Assembly (NCBI GenBank): GCA_009760855.2
Contig: WPIO01000001.1
Location: forward strand, 22,738,001 to 22,802,000
Reading direction: 5' to 3'
Length of the DNA stretch: 64,000 nt
DNA from: Cristatella mucedo
Taxonomy: Eukaryota; Bryozoa; Phylactolaemata; Cristatellidae
Shown: piece by piece, positions 1-12,700 of the stretch
How positions within the stretch are numbered: position 1 is the stretch's first letter
Layout of the letters: each line of letters starts with the position of its first letter
Notes under the pieces: generated by a model
What the model was told of the DNA's origin: nothing
Seen by the model: only the letters and a program-made list of their open reading frames with translations
Database searches by the model: none
Translations under genes and position numbers: made by a program

Positions 1-1210
1 TCTGAGAGGAGTTCGACGATAAGATCTTATCGATAGTCGTGCTTCAGGGGTGCTTCCCGCAAAGTGGTAGCACTCACTTATCCGCGTGGCTTGTTAGGGC
101 TTAGGCCGATTTACGGCCCTTCCATTTGGGGAACTGACCTTTGTTGTCTGCTTTACTGCCGGGTCCTGTGATGCAATTTTATTGCTGAGTCCTTTGATGA
201 GGATAAAGTACTACACAAGGGTCAAAGAAGCAAGTTTGTGAAGGCGATCACCCGCCGCCCGCGCGGGTCTCGTGGCGGAAGCAAGCGCACTTCTTCGGAG
301 CGCTTGCGGCGGGAAATCTCACAACAATCTGAGCGGACAAACAGGACAAACGTACGATGGGCGAGCGCATGGATTGCACACCGAGCCTGTGCTGCTGCTG
401 TTGTTTCGTCGCTGGGTTCGTCGCTGGGTTCGTCGCTGGGTTCGTCGCGAGGTCTGACGGGCCAGCATCAAGGTACGACGACAGCATCGAGAGCGGAGCT
501 TGGCGGCGACGTCTGCTCCTAATCTCCTTGATCTGCATCCTAATCTAATCGCTGCATAGGTCGCGACTGGAATTTCTGCCGCACGGCGGCGCGGCATCTC
601 GAGTCCGTTAGCGGACGTCCCAGTTCCGACCCTTAGGGCCGATCGTAGCGCCGAGGAGTTCAGTCGGGGCCAACTAGGAAATGCCTCTAGCGACCACCCG
701 GGTGCCGCTTCCTGAGGTTCGTCGGCGCGGCCAGCGCTAGACGAGTATTAATTACCCAGCAGGGCTCTGCAAAAACCCTCACGCTCCCCCCCCCCCCCGC
801 CGCCGCCGCCGACGCCCCTTCGACGGGTTTACGCCACTGGAGCAAGGGCGACCTCCCGGATGGCGGGATTATGCGGCCGTCGCCTATTAAGCAACCGCGG
901 TCACCCGACCGAGCAGATCGAGGTTCAGAGCCATGCGCAGAGAGGACCAAACATTTCCGGTCGTGCTCTGCACGTCATTGACTCACTGCCACCTGATGCT
1001 GACCTCCGGCTGGCCGACCGGACATTACTCAGCATGACGATCACAGGCTACGCGGTCGAAAGGTCAAGTCATGCAGTCGCATAGCTGGCAGAGTAAGACT
1101 CATCGAGGAAGTCGATTGCGTACTCAGCGATCGGTCGCTGTCAGACAAAACACCGCAAAGCCGCCGAGAGTAATTTGTGTAGGCAGCCGAGAGTTATTCG
1201 CAGGGAGAAC

Positions 1211-1214
<4 letters not shown>
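1..1214. other. Unassigned, partly GC-rich DNA with short repeats
   Basis: I recognise no gene, rRNA or tRNA here. Open frames in this stretch are short, overlap on both strands and show no protein-like pattern. Positions 405-452 hold a 12-bp minisatellite (unit TTCGTCGCTGGG, three exact copies and one altered copy). A run of 13 C at 786-798 is followed by CGC triplets to about 812. The stretch from 550 to 1000 is more GC-rich than most of the window. Confidence 0.5.
405..452 (+). repeat. 12-bp minisatellite
   Basis: Three exact tandem copies of TTCGTCGCTGGG are followed by one diverged copy (TTCGTCGCGAGG). It explains the repeated Gly-Phe-Val-Ala pattern in the frames crossing it, so those frames should not be read as genes. 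Confidence 0.85.
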
Positions 1215-2391
<1,177 letters not shown>

Positions 2392-2864
2392 AGCCGACCT
2401 TGGTCCGCTTGTGGGTCTAGCCGAGGAATGCGTGGGCCTCATCTGAAGATTACAGTGTGGTCGATTCAAGTTGGCTTCAGAATGCTATTTCAACTTTCAC
2501 CATAGCGATTGAAAGGGCTAAATCGATTGAGAGCTCAGCCCATTTTCCGATGCCGCATGCAGTGCCTTCGCTGGACATGGCTTGCTGTCGACTGGCGGAG
2601 GATACGAGTATCCATTCGGGTAGCTGTCTGCCGTCCCGGTGTCTCTCAGCTACGTCATCATCTTCCCAGGTATTCCTTCTTTGCTGGGGGCGCTCAGTTC
2701 GTTTTCGAGTCAAATAATGCCCCATATGCTGTTAGTCGTTCGCACGAATTCGTACTGGCCGTCGGTTGCTTACAAACTCGCTGCAAGTGTGCTGTTTAGG
2801 GTAATTCTTCGTGACATGCATGAAAGTTATTCGAAGATACCTTGTCTCCGCGACTTTCCATTAA
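2392..2864. other. Unassigned stretch between array and SINE remnant
   Basis: No gene or repeat family recognised. Several short overlapping frames, none protein-like. Confidence 0.4.
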
Positions 2865-3008
2865 ATTTATAAATACATTCTCCCTAAGAAAACTGAATCT
2901 CGATTCAGATGCTTTACATATGCCACAGGGCTCGAGCCCACGACCTCGGCCATCAAATACTTTCACCTTAACCTTGTTCGAGGCGAGCACCTTAAACAAT
3001 GCCACGTC
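2865..3008 (-). mobile_element. Decayed SINE-2 copy
   Basis: Read on the - strand, the right end carries a degenerate tRNA-like head and a GGGCTCGAGCCC-type B box (2930-2945 region). The left end matches the LINE-A-like tail (AATTTATAAATAC...CCCTAAGAAAACTGAATCTC on +). It is more diverged than the copies near 4.7, 29.7 and 41.6 kb. Confidence 0.6.
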
Positions 3009-3534
3009 CCTCGCATTCTTCTGACCGTTGTAGTAATGGCACGATAGAATCGAGAAGATTCACCGTTAAACGTGTTGACTACTGAACAGCGATTGGGGGT
3101 CTAGCGGCTTGCAGTCATATCTGCCCTGCGTAAACAAGCCGTACAGTGTAGAGTATAGTGTCGGTGAAGCGCAAGCAAATTTATCACGGAAGCGCAGGTT
3201 TCGCTAACAACCAACAAGTGCTCGTCCAAGTGCGCTGACTGCAGGCGACTGCGGGCTTTGTTTGCCTTGGCCTGCGCTCGAGCCACGGTTACTGAATCGC
3301 GACATGACTGTACGTCGGGAAGAGCAGCTCGAGCGCTTTCTCTTTCTTCCACCTGAGTCAGCATCAGGAGGCGCTCATTGCTTCTTGGCGACTTGCTGCT
3401 TGCTACTTTTCGTTGTCCTATCAGACTGTACGTAGCTACAGACAAACCGCTGATTGCTGCTAAACGGTTCGGAGCCCAGCGGCTGATCGGTCCAAAAGAG
3501 CATCGCATCTTCTATTTCTACGAGTCGATCCGGT

Positions 3535-3692
3535 GCATGTCACATACAACGATGCTAGGCTTAATGACCTTGCAAATGCTACCACTAATCGTTCAATCGT
3601 GCTTTCTTGGTAGCCTCTTTAAAGTGGCTATAAAGAGATTAGGTTCTTTGAAGGCACTGTGCAAATGTATTCCTATTATTTTCTCTATCTCT
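3535..3692 (+). mobile_element. LINE-A 3' end fragment
   Basis: Contains the diverged LINE-A 3' UTR: the 'accactaatcgttcaatcgtgctttc' type segment, then 'aaagagattaggttcttt' and a TATTCCTATT-rich tail. No coding part remains. Confidence 0.65.
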
Positions 3693-4308
3693 CTCTCTCT
3701 TTCTTTGTAAATCATTTCAGGTCCCATGTTTTTGCTTATTGGTTGCGATCTACCATATTGAATCCGATTGTCGATCGGTACGGGTCCATCTAAGAAACTA
3801 CAGCTATTACCAGCTAGCAGCCGGGGAAAACCGCTTTGCTGAGCGATTACTAATCATCCTCCGTGCGTCAGTTCGCCAGCTAAGCCCTAGCTTTGGGGCG
3901 TGCTACTTTCGGTATCTCTGCGTGAATAGCTTGACGCACCAGATGACAGCATCCCGGTTCGTGTGCACGATAGACTAAGCGTTTCGAGGCTACATAGTTT
4001 AAGCAAAGCAGACAATGAAAAGCTATGCATGCAGCGACTATCGGCAGCATTTGATGCCATTGATAACTTACATTACATTAAACTGATCACCAAATGCTTC
4101 TTGATAGCCATTCACTTCACGTGGGCATTACTGGCAGCCCCCACCGAAGAAATTTAGGTCCTATCTCTGCGGGGAGATTTTAGAGCATTGATGCCACTAG
4201 CCAATGATCATCAGATGAGCCTTTAAATATGATGGCCCGTTTACTTTCAGGTCCCTTCATTCTTTGGCTCCAGCCTACCTATCGGATTGACTCCCCCGCC
4301 AGGCTAAG

Positions 4309-4476
4309 TGAGCCGTGATGGCACACTAGGTAAGGCGGTTGCTTTCACGACCTCGGTCCCAAGGTCGTGGGTTCGATTCTTGCGGTGGGCGATTCTTTAT
4401 TGCCACTGCAAGCGGTAGTGATAGCCGTAAAGGCTCTTCTGTCGCTATACAAAAAGAGGCTGTTTAATCAGCTAGG
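4309..4476 (+). mobile_element. SINE-1, tRNA-derived
   Basis: The tRNA-like head ends in a B-box sequence GTGGGTTCGATTC at about 4366-4379. The body then has 'GCGGTGGGCGATTCTTTATT' and 'GCCACTGCAAGCGG', forming an imperfect hairpin, and ends with 'gaggctgtttaatcagcta'. Four other copies share this order (6.5, 35.8, 44.1 and 53.0 kb). It is inserted in the LINE-A coding region. Confidence 0.85.
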
Positions 4477-4698
4477 ATTTGTTTGTTTTGTTATGCATCG
4501 TACCACCCACTTTTTAGAACTTCGTACAAACCTCAAATCTTTCGGAGATCGTACCTTTACTTTGTATGCTCCCAAAGCCTGGAACTCACTTTCGACTTGC
4601 GTCACGACATCTCCTGACTTGATCACATTTAAAAAGAAACCAAAAACGCACCTATTTATGACAGCATTTAGTGGGTCTCTGTAATTATTAAATACAAA

Positions 4699-4837
4699 TA
4701 TAATTCATTTGTATAGAGCCCCAAGAGAACTAAATCTCTATTCAGGCGCTTCACGTATGCCTCAGGGCTCGAGCCCATGACCTCAGCCAGTTCTTAGTCG
4801 GGGCGAGCACCTTAACCGCTGGACCAACCCAGCTCGC
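4699..4837 (-). mobile_element. SINE-2, tRNA-derived with LINE-like tail
   Basis: Read on -, it starts GCGAGCTGGGTTGGTCCAGC, which includes an A-box-like TGGTCCAGCGG. It continues through a GGCTCGAGCC-type B box and ends in 'agagatttagttctcttggggctctatacaaatgaatta', the stem-loop tail of LINE-A. It sits in the 3' UTR of the surrounding LINE-A. Confidence 0.85.
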
Positions 4838-5064
4838 TTTTATCTGCTTATTCGTGCTGACACTGTGCATGCTGCCACTAACCATACTTACATGCTGACC
4901 TTGTGCATGTCACCCCTAACCACGTTATTCTTGTTGTTTATTGAGCATGCTACCACTAACCATTCGATCGTACTTCCTTTGCAACAATTGTAAAGCGCCT
5001 AGAAAGTGATTGAGTTCTCTGAGGGCGCTTTTTCAAAGGTATTATTATTATTATGTGCAATCAT

Positions 5065-5575
5065 GCACTTACAGTTGTTGCAAAAATCAGCAGCCAGGCT
5101 TGTCTATGTGGCTCTCGCGGTTGCCACATCGCACCACATCTCGCCAACCTGCACTGGCTCCCAATCAAGCAGCGTGTTGACCTAAAGATTTTGTCACCCG
5201 CTTGTAGGTAACTTTATTTTTTTACTCGGGCCTGCCTATCCGAGCTATTTCCCATTTGGGCACCGAATCTTACCACCTAATCTTCAAGTCATGTAGCTGT
5301 GCCTCTAACCAACCTCAAATACGGAACTCACTGCCGACCGGCATCATGAAATCCCCTAACTTGACGAAATTTAAGCAGTAGCTAAAACCTATTCCTCATA
5401 TTCCTCTTCCTCGCAGCATTTGCATCGTCAGTGTGAGTCATCTTTCATGCCCTTATATCTGCTGAAACTGTCAGGCTATCATTAAGCAATTGACACGCTT
5501 TCTTTACGGCATATGTAAATTGCCTAGCAGAAATAAATTCAATTCTTTAAGGGCGCCATATGATGTTTTAAAATT
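5065..5575 (+). mobile_element. Strongly decayed LINE-A 3' half
   Basis: Matches the part of LINE-A from the 'QNSAARLVCRE' region (5080-5130) through 'LADLHWLPIKQR' to a diverged tail (5500-5575). Many indels; no frame is open for long. Confidence 0.65.
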
Positions 5576-6490
5576 ATAGTTGTGGATTAGAAAATAAAAA
5601 AGATTCCATGCGCTATCTCGCCGGCTGGCCTAAAGGGATCCCGTGAACTTAGATCATTTGCCAATCAATTGTGTGGTTTAAATAAAGATTTCGTATTGCA
5701 CAGGGTTGCATTTAAAGCGTATCGGCCAAATTTCATGGCATTCTGCTTCCGCGTTCTTGCACGCGTTTTAAGACAGATTGCACAGTAAGTCCAACCGCTC
5801 GCCAGCACCGATAAGGTACCATTCATTTGCGGAGCTAAATATCAGCGGCGCAAATTCCACATTCTGATTACATGGTAATAAATATACTTCACTTGTAATT
5901 AATTCATTAATGTAGCGCTGTACTACCCAAGCAACCGAATTTCTCGGCATTTCATTTGAGCGCTCCTAAGAAAATGGGCTGCACAATGCTTTGTTCGGCT
6001 GCAAGTAGGTGGAGCTTGCCAGCGATCAAGCAGAAACTTGAACTCATCTTCTTTCATCAGGAACTCGTCGTAAGCGGAAGTTTCGGGAGATTTGATCGGC
6101 ACGCAAGACACGCCGGGCTGCGAGCCGTACCTATTCATTAGTTGAGCGTCTGATTCGGCTGATGGCAGCTGATTTGCTTTAGGACCACCGCGGATCGCCG
6201 CTATGAAAAGGCGGCGAGGTAAATTAGCCAGATAATTATGGATATTCATTATTCGCGGCTCCTAGATTATAATAACTAAGAGAAGAATATCCTCTAATCT
6301 ACGGCGGAGGCTACCTACAAGCAAAGCCGTGCAATAGACAGTGAGTGTTTCCCATGCAATTGGCCTTGGCATTTGAACAGAGTTGTGCCTTAGGTTACTG
6401 AGTCCTACGAGAGTCATTACGTCTCACGGCCGCTTTTGAACGCCTGCAACCCCTGCGTCCTTATCAAAAAGATTTCTCTACGCGTGTTGG
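5576..6490. other. Unassigned stretch
   Basis: Two - strand frames (6249-5923, 108 codons, and 5950-5768, 60 codons) overlap in different frames and could be one frameshifted coding remnant. I recognise neither. No repeat family identified. Confidence 0.3.
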
Positions 6491-6674
6491 CCCTGGGGTC
6501 TTTGTCCAATAGTAAGGTGCTCGCTCTTTAGGACCCAGGTCTGGGATTCGAATCCTGCATTGGGCGTTGCTTTGTTGCCCACGGCAAGCGGAGGGGGTAG
6601 CAGTTAAGGCTCCTCAGCCGCTCAACAAATGAGGCTGTTGAATGAGTTAACTTTAACTTTAACTTTAACTTGAG
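6491..6674 (+). mobile_element. SINE-1 with AACTTT tail
   Basis: Carries the B box GGGATTCGAATCC near 6541-6553, the diverged hairpin arms GCATTGGGC / GCCCACGGC, and 'caaatgaggctgttgaatgagtt'. The 3' end runs into tandem TTTAAC hexamers (about 6650-6672), a simple tail typical of SINEs. It is not embedded in an obvious LINE. Confidence 0.82.
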
Positions 6675-6984
6675 ATCCTTGAAGGTGCTGATGCCACTAC
6701 TTCGCATTAAGTTGGGTTTCATCTAGCAATCGGGGTCACCGCTCTAGAAGACAGTGTGTCAGTAGATTTCAAGTACCTCCAATATGCCTTACCGCAGCTG
6801 TTTGAGGAGGCCAAGGTCAAAGCTAGTATCTTTGTCGGATGACAGACGTAGAAGATCGCAGACTGTGACGAATCCATCAAGCCGCTGAACCGGACGCATA
6901 CAGTGGCCTAGAACAGTTTCATTGTGGCGATACACGACTTTCTGGGCAATTGCAAGGCTAAAATTTGACTTCTACAGCTGCTGA

Positions 6985-7080
6985 TTCTGGCTCTCATTAT
7001 GTTATGTATCTCCGTCTGTAACTCCACAAAGTCATTAAGACCATGTGGGTGTTACGCAGGAAAGTTTTGTATCAAGAACT
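6985..7080 (-). mobile_element. LINE-B 3' end fragment
   Basis: The + strand 'tatgtatctccgtctgtaac' and 'accatgtgggtgttacgcagg' are the reverse complement of the LINE-B 3' end seen at 56.98-57.04 kb and 41.98-42.05 kb. Only the last 100 bases or so remain. Confidence 0.75.
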
Positions 7081-8224
7081 ATGCAAAAATAGGGATGTAG
7101 AATGTTCTTAAAGCACATTTCCTTACCGCTCATCTTAAAAACATCTAGCAGATCATTGGAGTCTACTCACAGTGGCTCAAGGCGAGCGCTTTCATCGGGA
7201 TGCACTGGACCTTTAACGTCGTTACCAAGGATAGTATAATAAAAACATGACGGGGAAACTATATTGGGTGGTTTTTCAACCAACTGTTTTGCCGTAAAGA
7301 ACTAAATCCGGAAAATCTACACATTTCTGAACCCTTTGAGTGGTTATTTTGTATGACGTCAGAGTAAGTGTAATTGTGAATTATTTGTTGTCCTTTTTGA
7401 CTTTATATGTACAAAAACCCCAAATTTGTCAGTTTTCTCATCGAAATGGGTTAATGTCTACTCCTTCATTGTCATGGTCATAAAAGCAAACTTTTAGGGG
7501 AATAGTAGCCATTTTCAGGAATTTTGTTCTGTGGTGGAGCCAGAATTTTCATCTAGCGTGGCAAGACCTGCACAATTTCTATGTATGGGAGAAAGACCAC
7601 AAGAGGTGGACCAGACCCAAAATGAATAAAACATTATAGCCCAAGTTAATAGTGTTTAATTAAAAAACCACATGGCGGTTTCTTATTGCATGGAATTAAG
7701 ACGTAATTACGTCATTTGCGAGGGTCGGAGGGCTTAGGAACAAAAGCGGCACAGGTCGCTGCCCTGCAGTATTGAAAAGGGAAAATGCTTCCTCTGGCTC
7801 CGCCGCTAATTTTGAGACTTAGACACTTGGGAATTAAAATGTAATACTCAGTGAAAAAAAATTGTTTTAAATTACGATGCAAGAGCTGACCAGGTTTGCA
7901 TGCCTGCGTTTCGCTGCAGCAAGCAAGCAAACTATTACGCCATTACCTGTTTAGAGTAATTGGCAATCATAAGCCTTGAGGTAGCATACAATTATTTTAA
8001 AGAGCTGTATTGACCTATGAGGCTGTCAGTGAGCATCTGTAATTTTTTAGGCCACGATAGCTTAGGGATGTCCGAGTAGGTTGGGAATAACTCCTACTTG
8101 ACCCACCAGCCAAATCGTTGCTTGGCAACCCGCAATAGCTGAATGCAGGTAGCTTTCAGTGTAGCTCTCTAATCTGTAGCTCTCAGTGAGCTCGATGCAT
8201 ATCGATTATTAAAATTGCGACTAT
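7081..8224. other. Unassigned stretch, no gene seen
   Basis: AT-rich, with short frames only. I see no coding pattern, RNA gene or recognised repeat. Confidence 0.4.
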
Positions 8225-9009
8225 TTTATCTAGCCAGAACAACTCCCAGGTACCTTGATACCACGATACCAGGATACCACGTCTAAGTTGGTCCATGCAT
8301 TCGTGACATCTCGTCTCGACTTCTGCAACTCACTGCCCACTGGCCTACCAGCATGTGCGATCAGGCAATTGCAGCTGGCGCAAAACTCGGCAGCTAGGCT
8401 TGTCTGTCGTGAGCGTCGCAGTTGCCACATTACTCCACTTCTCGCCGACCTGCACTGGCTACCAGTCAAGCAACGGATTGACTTCAAGGTTTTGTCGCTC
8501 ACTTTTAGGTCCCTTCATTCTATGGCTCCAGCCTATCTCTCCAACATACTCCCCCATCAGGCCAAGCATCGCACCACCCGCTTTTCGGAATCCAACAGTC
8601 TAGAAATAACTCGTACAAACCTCAAATCCTTTGGAGACCGTGTATTTAGTTCGTATGCTCCCAAAGCTTGGAACTCCTTCCCGACCTGCGTCAGAACATC
8701 CCCTGACCTGACCACATTTAAAAGGAACCTAAAAACACACCTGTTTAGGACAGCATTTAGCGGGTCCCTGTGATTCGTCCTTGATGTGCGTATGCGTGCT
8801 GACACTGTGCATGCTGCCACTAACCACATTTGCATGCTGACCCTGTGCATGTCACCCCTAACCATATTGTTCATTTTGTTTGTTTTTCAAGCATGATTTT
8901 ACTTACCATTCAATTGCATTTCCCTTTGCAGCAAATGTAAAGCGCGTAGAAAGAGATTAAGTTCTCTGAGGGCGCTTTATCAAGTATATTATTATTATTA
9001 TTATTATTG
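8225..9009 (+). mobile_element. LINE-A, 5'-truncated, relatively young copy
   Basis: An open frame of 172 codons (8255-8773) encodes the C-terminal part of an L2/CR1-type reverse transcriptase protein, from DTTSKLVHAFVTSRLDFCNS through LADLHWLPVKQRIDFKVLSL and PRTNLKSFGDR to a terminal SGSL. A 3' UTR of about 170 bp follows, then the AGAGA-TTAAGT-TCTCT stem-loop and an ATT tail (8989-9009). The catalytic domain is missing, so it cannot mobilise itself. The 3' UTR is almost the same as at 21.9, 55.1 and 59.1 kb. Confidence 0.9.
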
Positions 9010-10560
9010 ATCTAACCATCTTAAGTATGAGAAACACTGCTAACTGGTCAAGGTTAACCTGCCCATGCTACGTTTACACCAATTTTCAGAGTCCATGAAG
9101 CATGCCACTTCAAACTGCAAAAATGAAACATAAGTACCACCTGGTTTAACGCAGAGCTGGTAACTTTTTGAAGGTGGTCTACTGGTGCACACTGTTCGAG
9201 GCCAGTGATGTAGCGCATCTTAGCTCGTTGCCGTAAACCTACACTGAACTTCAATTTAGCCGTTTATAAAGCTAATGAGGCACTTTGCCTGGAACAGAAT
9301 TAAAATTCTGGAAAAATTCTTGTAGCTTTACTTACCGAGACTCTAAAAAATTGCAAGAACGAGCAACATCTACATAGCAGCGAGCGGGGTGACGACATGG
9401 TAGCATAAAAAAGGCTTTTAACCTAAGAGGGTGAAGTCTCGGCCTTACTAGGCCACACAGCCATGTCCTAAAAATGTCACGATCAATTGATGTAGCAGCC
9501 GCGTGTAAGTAGCGGCCGAAGAACCCTAGCGGACTTCACTATACTTAGAGTGGACGATAAATAATTGCTTCTTACAGGAAGGAGCCGTGACCTGGGTCGC
9601 GTTGAGCGAGCCCCACATTGCAGCATCAAGATCCAGTTTGGGGTCGAATGTCAGGATCGGAGATGATTACACATTCCTTTCTCAGGAATAACTAGCCGCA
9701 GTGCAGTGATTTATATTATTATTCTGTTATACTAGTTATTTTTAACGTAAAACATAAAAAACATCAGATTAAATTCTCTGATATCCATAACTCTGTCCTT
9801 ATACATACGTGCGCTTTCGCTTCACGACTCGGGCAGTGATTTCGATTCGAGTCGTGCTTCTGTAATTATTCTGCAATTAAAAAAATTATCTGCTGAAGTT
9901 CATTCAAATTAATAAGCAAGCCCTTTTTAGCAAGAGTGAAGTGCGAATTAGCAGATTTACAAACGTATTTGCAAAGACTGCTAGTGGGTTTTTGAATCGG
10001 GGCCCAAACACAGATATACACACTTCGAGACTTTGCAACTAAATTACCCAATTTTACTCTTAATCCTAAAAGAGTAATTATCGCATTTTCTAAAATTTTT
10101 AGCTCGAAATCTAATGATTAAACCATTTTTATTGGCCATTCAAAGAAAAAAATAATTGCATTACAAGCAAATTGATATACAAGTGAACTACGTGGAGCGA
10201 GCTAAAAATCCTTTGGTCTATGAGTTGGTTGTATGCTCACTGAAATCTTCCTGCTAGCCGTTAAGCCCAACTCAAAAGATTCCAGAGAGCCTGCACTCTC
10301 ATTCGCTAAGTATGCCTAGGACCAGTACGTACTTTCTAGACTGCGCATATATGCCCACTTGATCGAGAGCCATTTAATATACGGGCGTCTTTTGCGCTAA
10401 GTATACTTTGTAAACACCAATAGGAAGCTCACCTAGTGAGCGTCAATATTTTTAAAACTTATTAAATCAATCTGAATAAAAAATCAGTAATTATCTTCGT
10501 TTAGCATAAAATTTTTATTAAAATACTTTTTCTAGGAAGATCACGATACCGGAAACGAAA
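9010..10560. other. Unassigned stretch, no gene seen
   Basis: Low-GC sequence with only short frames. No repeat family or RNA gene recognised. Confidence 0.4.
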
Positions 10561-10576
10561 GCGCCCGCACGGTGGG

Positions 10577-10583
10577 TATATAA
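10577..10583 (+). promoter_or_regulatory. Possible TATA box of the MULE element
   Basis: TATATAA in a locally GC-rich context lies about 145 bp before the first FLYWCH-like codons at 10723. Spacing and orientation suit a promoter of the transposon, but this is a short motif. Confidence 0.35.
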
Positions 10584-11284
10584 TGCACCGAGCATTCTGG
10601 TGCAACAGTGCGACGCGGAATTCGGAATAAAGGGTGCAAGAAGCCGCCAGCAGATACATCTGATATATTACCGTGTTACTGAAGTCGTAGAAATTTTTAA
10701 GTCACAGAAAGGAAGTGAATGAATGTCTTTGTATGAAGAATATCGATATTGCCGCGACAAGCTCAATCACGATGGATCGTCTTCATGGAGGTGCGTAAAA
10801 TGAGAACGTGCCGGAAGACTTCAGAAGAATACAAACTGAACTCTACAAAGAAATACTGAGAGCACATGCATGCTCGAGAACTGCTAAGAGTGAAAGCGAA
10901 AAAATCAAGACAACGACACGAGAACACGCAGCTAATAGATTAGAAAAAACTAGTCAGGCTAGTGTGAACAGCACGCTTGCAATTTTCACTGGATGCTGCT
11001 CATCACATGCCGACGTATTCCGTAAGTCAAAAGAATATCGAGCGGAAAAGAATGAAGGCTGGAACCGATAACCACAGGCTCTGTTCTGTTCAAGACATAA
11101 TTCTTCCAGAGACTCTGTACGTAATACGCTCTGAAAATGCTCTTCGGAATTCGGTCGATCAAGACACCGATAGGATGGATATCTATGTTCGGCTCTGCAG
11201 TGAATCTGCATTTATTCCAACAATATTCGCATTCGGGTCGTTTCTACAGGTATTTACCATTCGCAATTTGATTTAGATTCCGTC

Positions 11285-11442
11285 GATTCCATTAATATAT
11301 GTTTAATATATTATGTATGTTATATTATATACATATATAAATATATTATATATTAATATTATATACATTATATATTAATATTATATACATATACATATAT
11401 ATCATATGCATATACACATATATTATATATTAATATATGTGC
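11285..11442. repeat. AT-rich repeat inside the MULE remnant
   Basis: Imperfect repeats of 'atattatatattaatattatatac' type interrupt the transposase between the DQDTDR segment and the MULE core. Confidence 0.8.
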
Positions 11443-11652
11443 TCATGAGAACTAAAGCGCAAGTTGAAAATGAGCGGGTTTTTTGGAGAAATTGCTTGAG
11501 CTGCGATCGTCTCTCATACCGACCAGCGTGCTAATCGATTTCGAAATGGCAACTATTAATGCACTGTCTATTGCATTTCCAAATGTTACGATACTGGGTT
11601 GTCTTTTCTTCTTGGCCAGCCATTGTGGCGTCGAATACAAAACGAAAGCTTA

Positions 11653-11656
<4 letters not shown>

Positions 11657-11700
<44 letters not shown>
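11657..11700. repeat. (AT)n microsatellite
   Basis: About 22 AT units between the MULE core (ends near 11640) and the FVPPEDV segment (from 11725). Confidence 0.95.
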
Positions 11701-11702
<2 letters not shown>

Positions 11703-12289
11703 CGACGACGAGAACTAAAATTGTATGCCAAGATGCCGATTGCACCGAGCTTTGTTCCACCGGAAGATGTCGGTGTTGTTTTTGACGAACTGAACGAGAG
11801 TAGATCCGACAATCTCGAGAATGTGTACAATTACTGGTAAAGTAACTACGTCGGTCGCTTGCAACGCCACCAACTCACTAATCCGTTGTTTCCTAGCACC
11901 CGTGGAACATGCGAGGACGTGTCGCCGATGGAATGCATCGAACGAAAACTCAGTCGAAGGTTGGCATAAATGCATTCCAATCGTCTGTCGCATGTCATCA
12001 TCCCACAGTTTACACTTTGGTCGATCATTTCCGTCGTGAACAAGACAGATTTACCAGAAAAAACAAAAGTCCTATACATTGCGAAATTTGCATTCAAGTA
12101 GCCAGCAAGTCTAAATACGTTCAACTGTCCAGGCGTCTGGCTGCGATTCTTCCTACAGATAATGGACGTAATCCTAAGGAATTTTCGGTAGAGTCTCTTA
12201 ATATTGAAATTTAAATTAAATATGATTTTTATTGAGACTTGACATGACGTTTCTATGCGCAGCGTAAGTTGCAATTTAATTTGAATTTT

Positions 12290-12700
12290 TTATTACGTTT
12301 CGCTTTTCAGCGCGTTTTTATCTATCGTGAATTTATCGGCGCGGTTATACCAGCGTTGATATGACGTCACGAATTTGTCGGCACTATTGGAGCAAATGTG
12401 ATTATAGGGAATACTCGTTTATAAGGAGCCAAGCCATTGTTTTCGTATTTTAACTTACCAAAAGAACATAAAATAACCTTAGATGTAGGGAATTTATATT
12501 TAAGGAAAAGTAGGAAATGGAAATTTTTTTTTATCTTTTTGAATATCAATTGACATGGCATTCGATAGTTTAAACGAGCTTTTTTCCTTAATTTTCTATA
12601 ATCTCTCACTTACATAACTTATTTGTCGACGCGGTTTTTTCGGCGCAATTTTGTCGGTGCTGCAATGTCAACAGCAATTTTGACGGGTCACAAGGTGGGA
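12290..12700. repeat. Repeated TCGGCGC-type motifs beyond the MULE coding end
   Basis: Two clusters carry similar motifs: 'tttatcggcgcggttatacc' with 'atttgtcggcactatt' at 12330-12395, and 'gtcgacgcggttttttcggc' with 'attttgtcggtgctg' at 12627-12662. They may be the 3' terminal repeat of the MULE or a separate short element. I did not find the matching inverted copy upstream of 10700. Confidence 0.35.

Larger units (their letters stand above)
3990..5056 (+). mobile_element. Decayed LINE-A copy carrying two SINE insertions
   Basis: The left part (about 4030-4250) preserves a broken reverse transcriptase segment (SAAFDAIDNLH). The right part (4475-4684) encodes the conserved C-terminus, including LRTNLKSFGDRTFTLYAPK and a terminal SGSL, then stop. 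The 3' UTR resumes at 4838 and ends in the stem-loop and ATT tail near 5030-5056. SINE-1 (4309-4476) and SINE-2 (4699-4837) lie inside, splitting LINE sequence that is continuous in the copies at 8.2 and 58.7 kb. Stops and frameshifts make it inactive. Confidence 0.8.
10700..12230 (+). pseudogene. MULE-type transposase remnant with FLYWCH-like N-terminus
   Basis: The pieces come in the order expected of a Mutator-like (MULE) transposase linked to a FLYWCH zinc finger. 10723-10800 reads MSLYEEYRYCRDKLNHDGSS then WRCVK and a stop, like the FLYWCH W-x-C pattern. 10805-10960 has the HACSRTAKSESEK segment that follows the finger. 10990-11270 has LPTYSVSQKNIERKR-like and DQDTDR segments. 11500-11640 has DFEMATINALSIAFPNVTIL and GC, the MULE core. 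11725-11830 has FVPPEDVGVVFDEL. 11905-12020 has WNASNENSVEGWH, then NAFQSSVACHHPTVYTLVDH in another frame. At least four frame changes, internal stops and an AT insertion show it is dead. Confidence 0.8.

Noticed and set aside
550-960. GC-rich segment as ribosomal RNA
   Set aside because: I could not match any conserved small- or large-subunit rRNA sequence.
3101-3508. 135-codon - strand frame as a gene
   Set aside because: No recognisable family, no splice or context support, and competing frames on the other strand; likely chance.
5768-6249. Two overlapping - strand frames as a frameshifted gene
   Set aside because: Somewhat protein-like but unrecognised; too little evidence to call.
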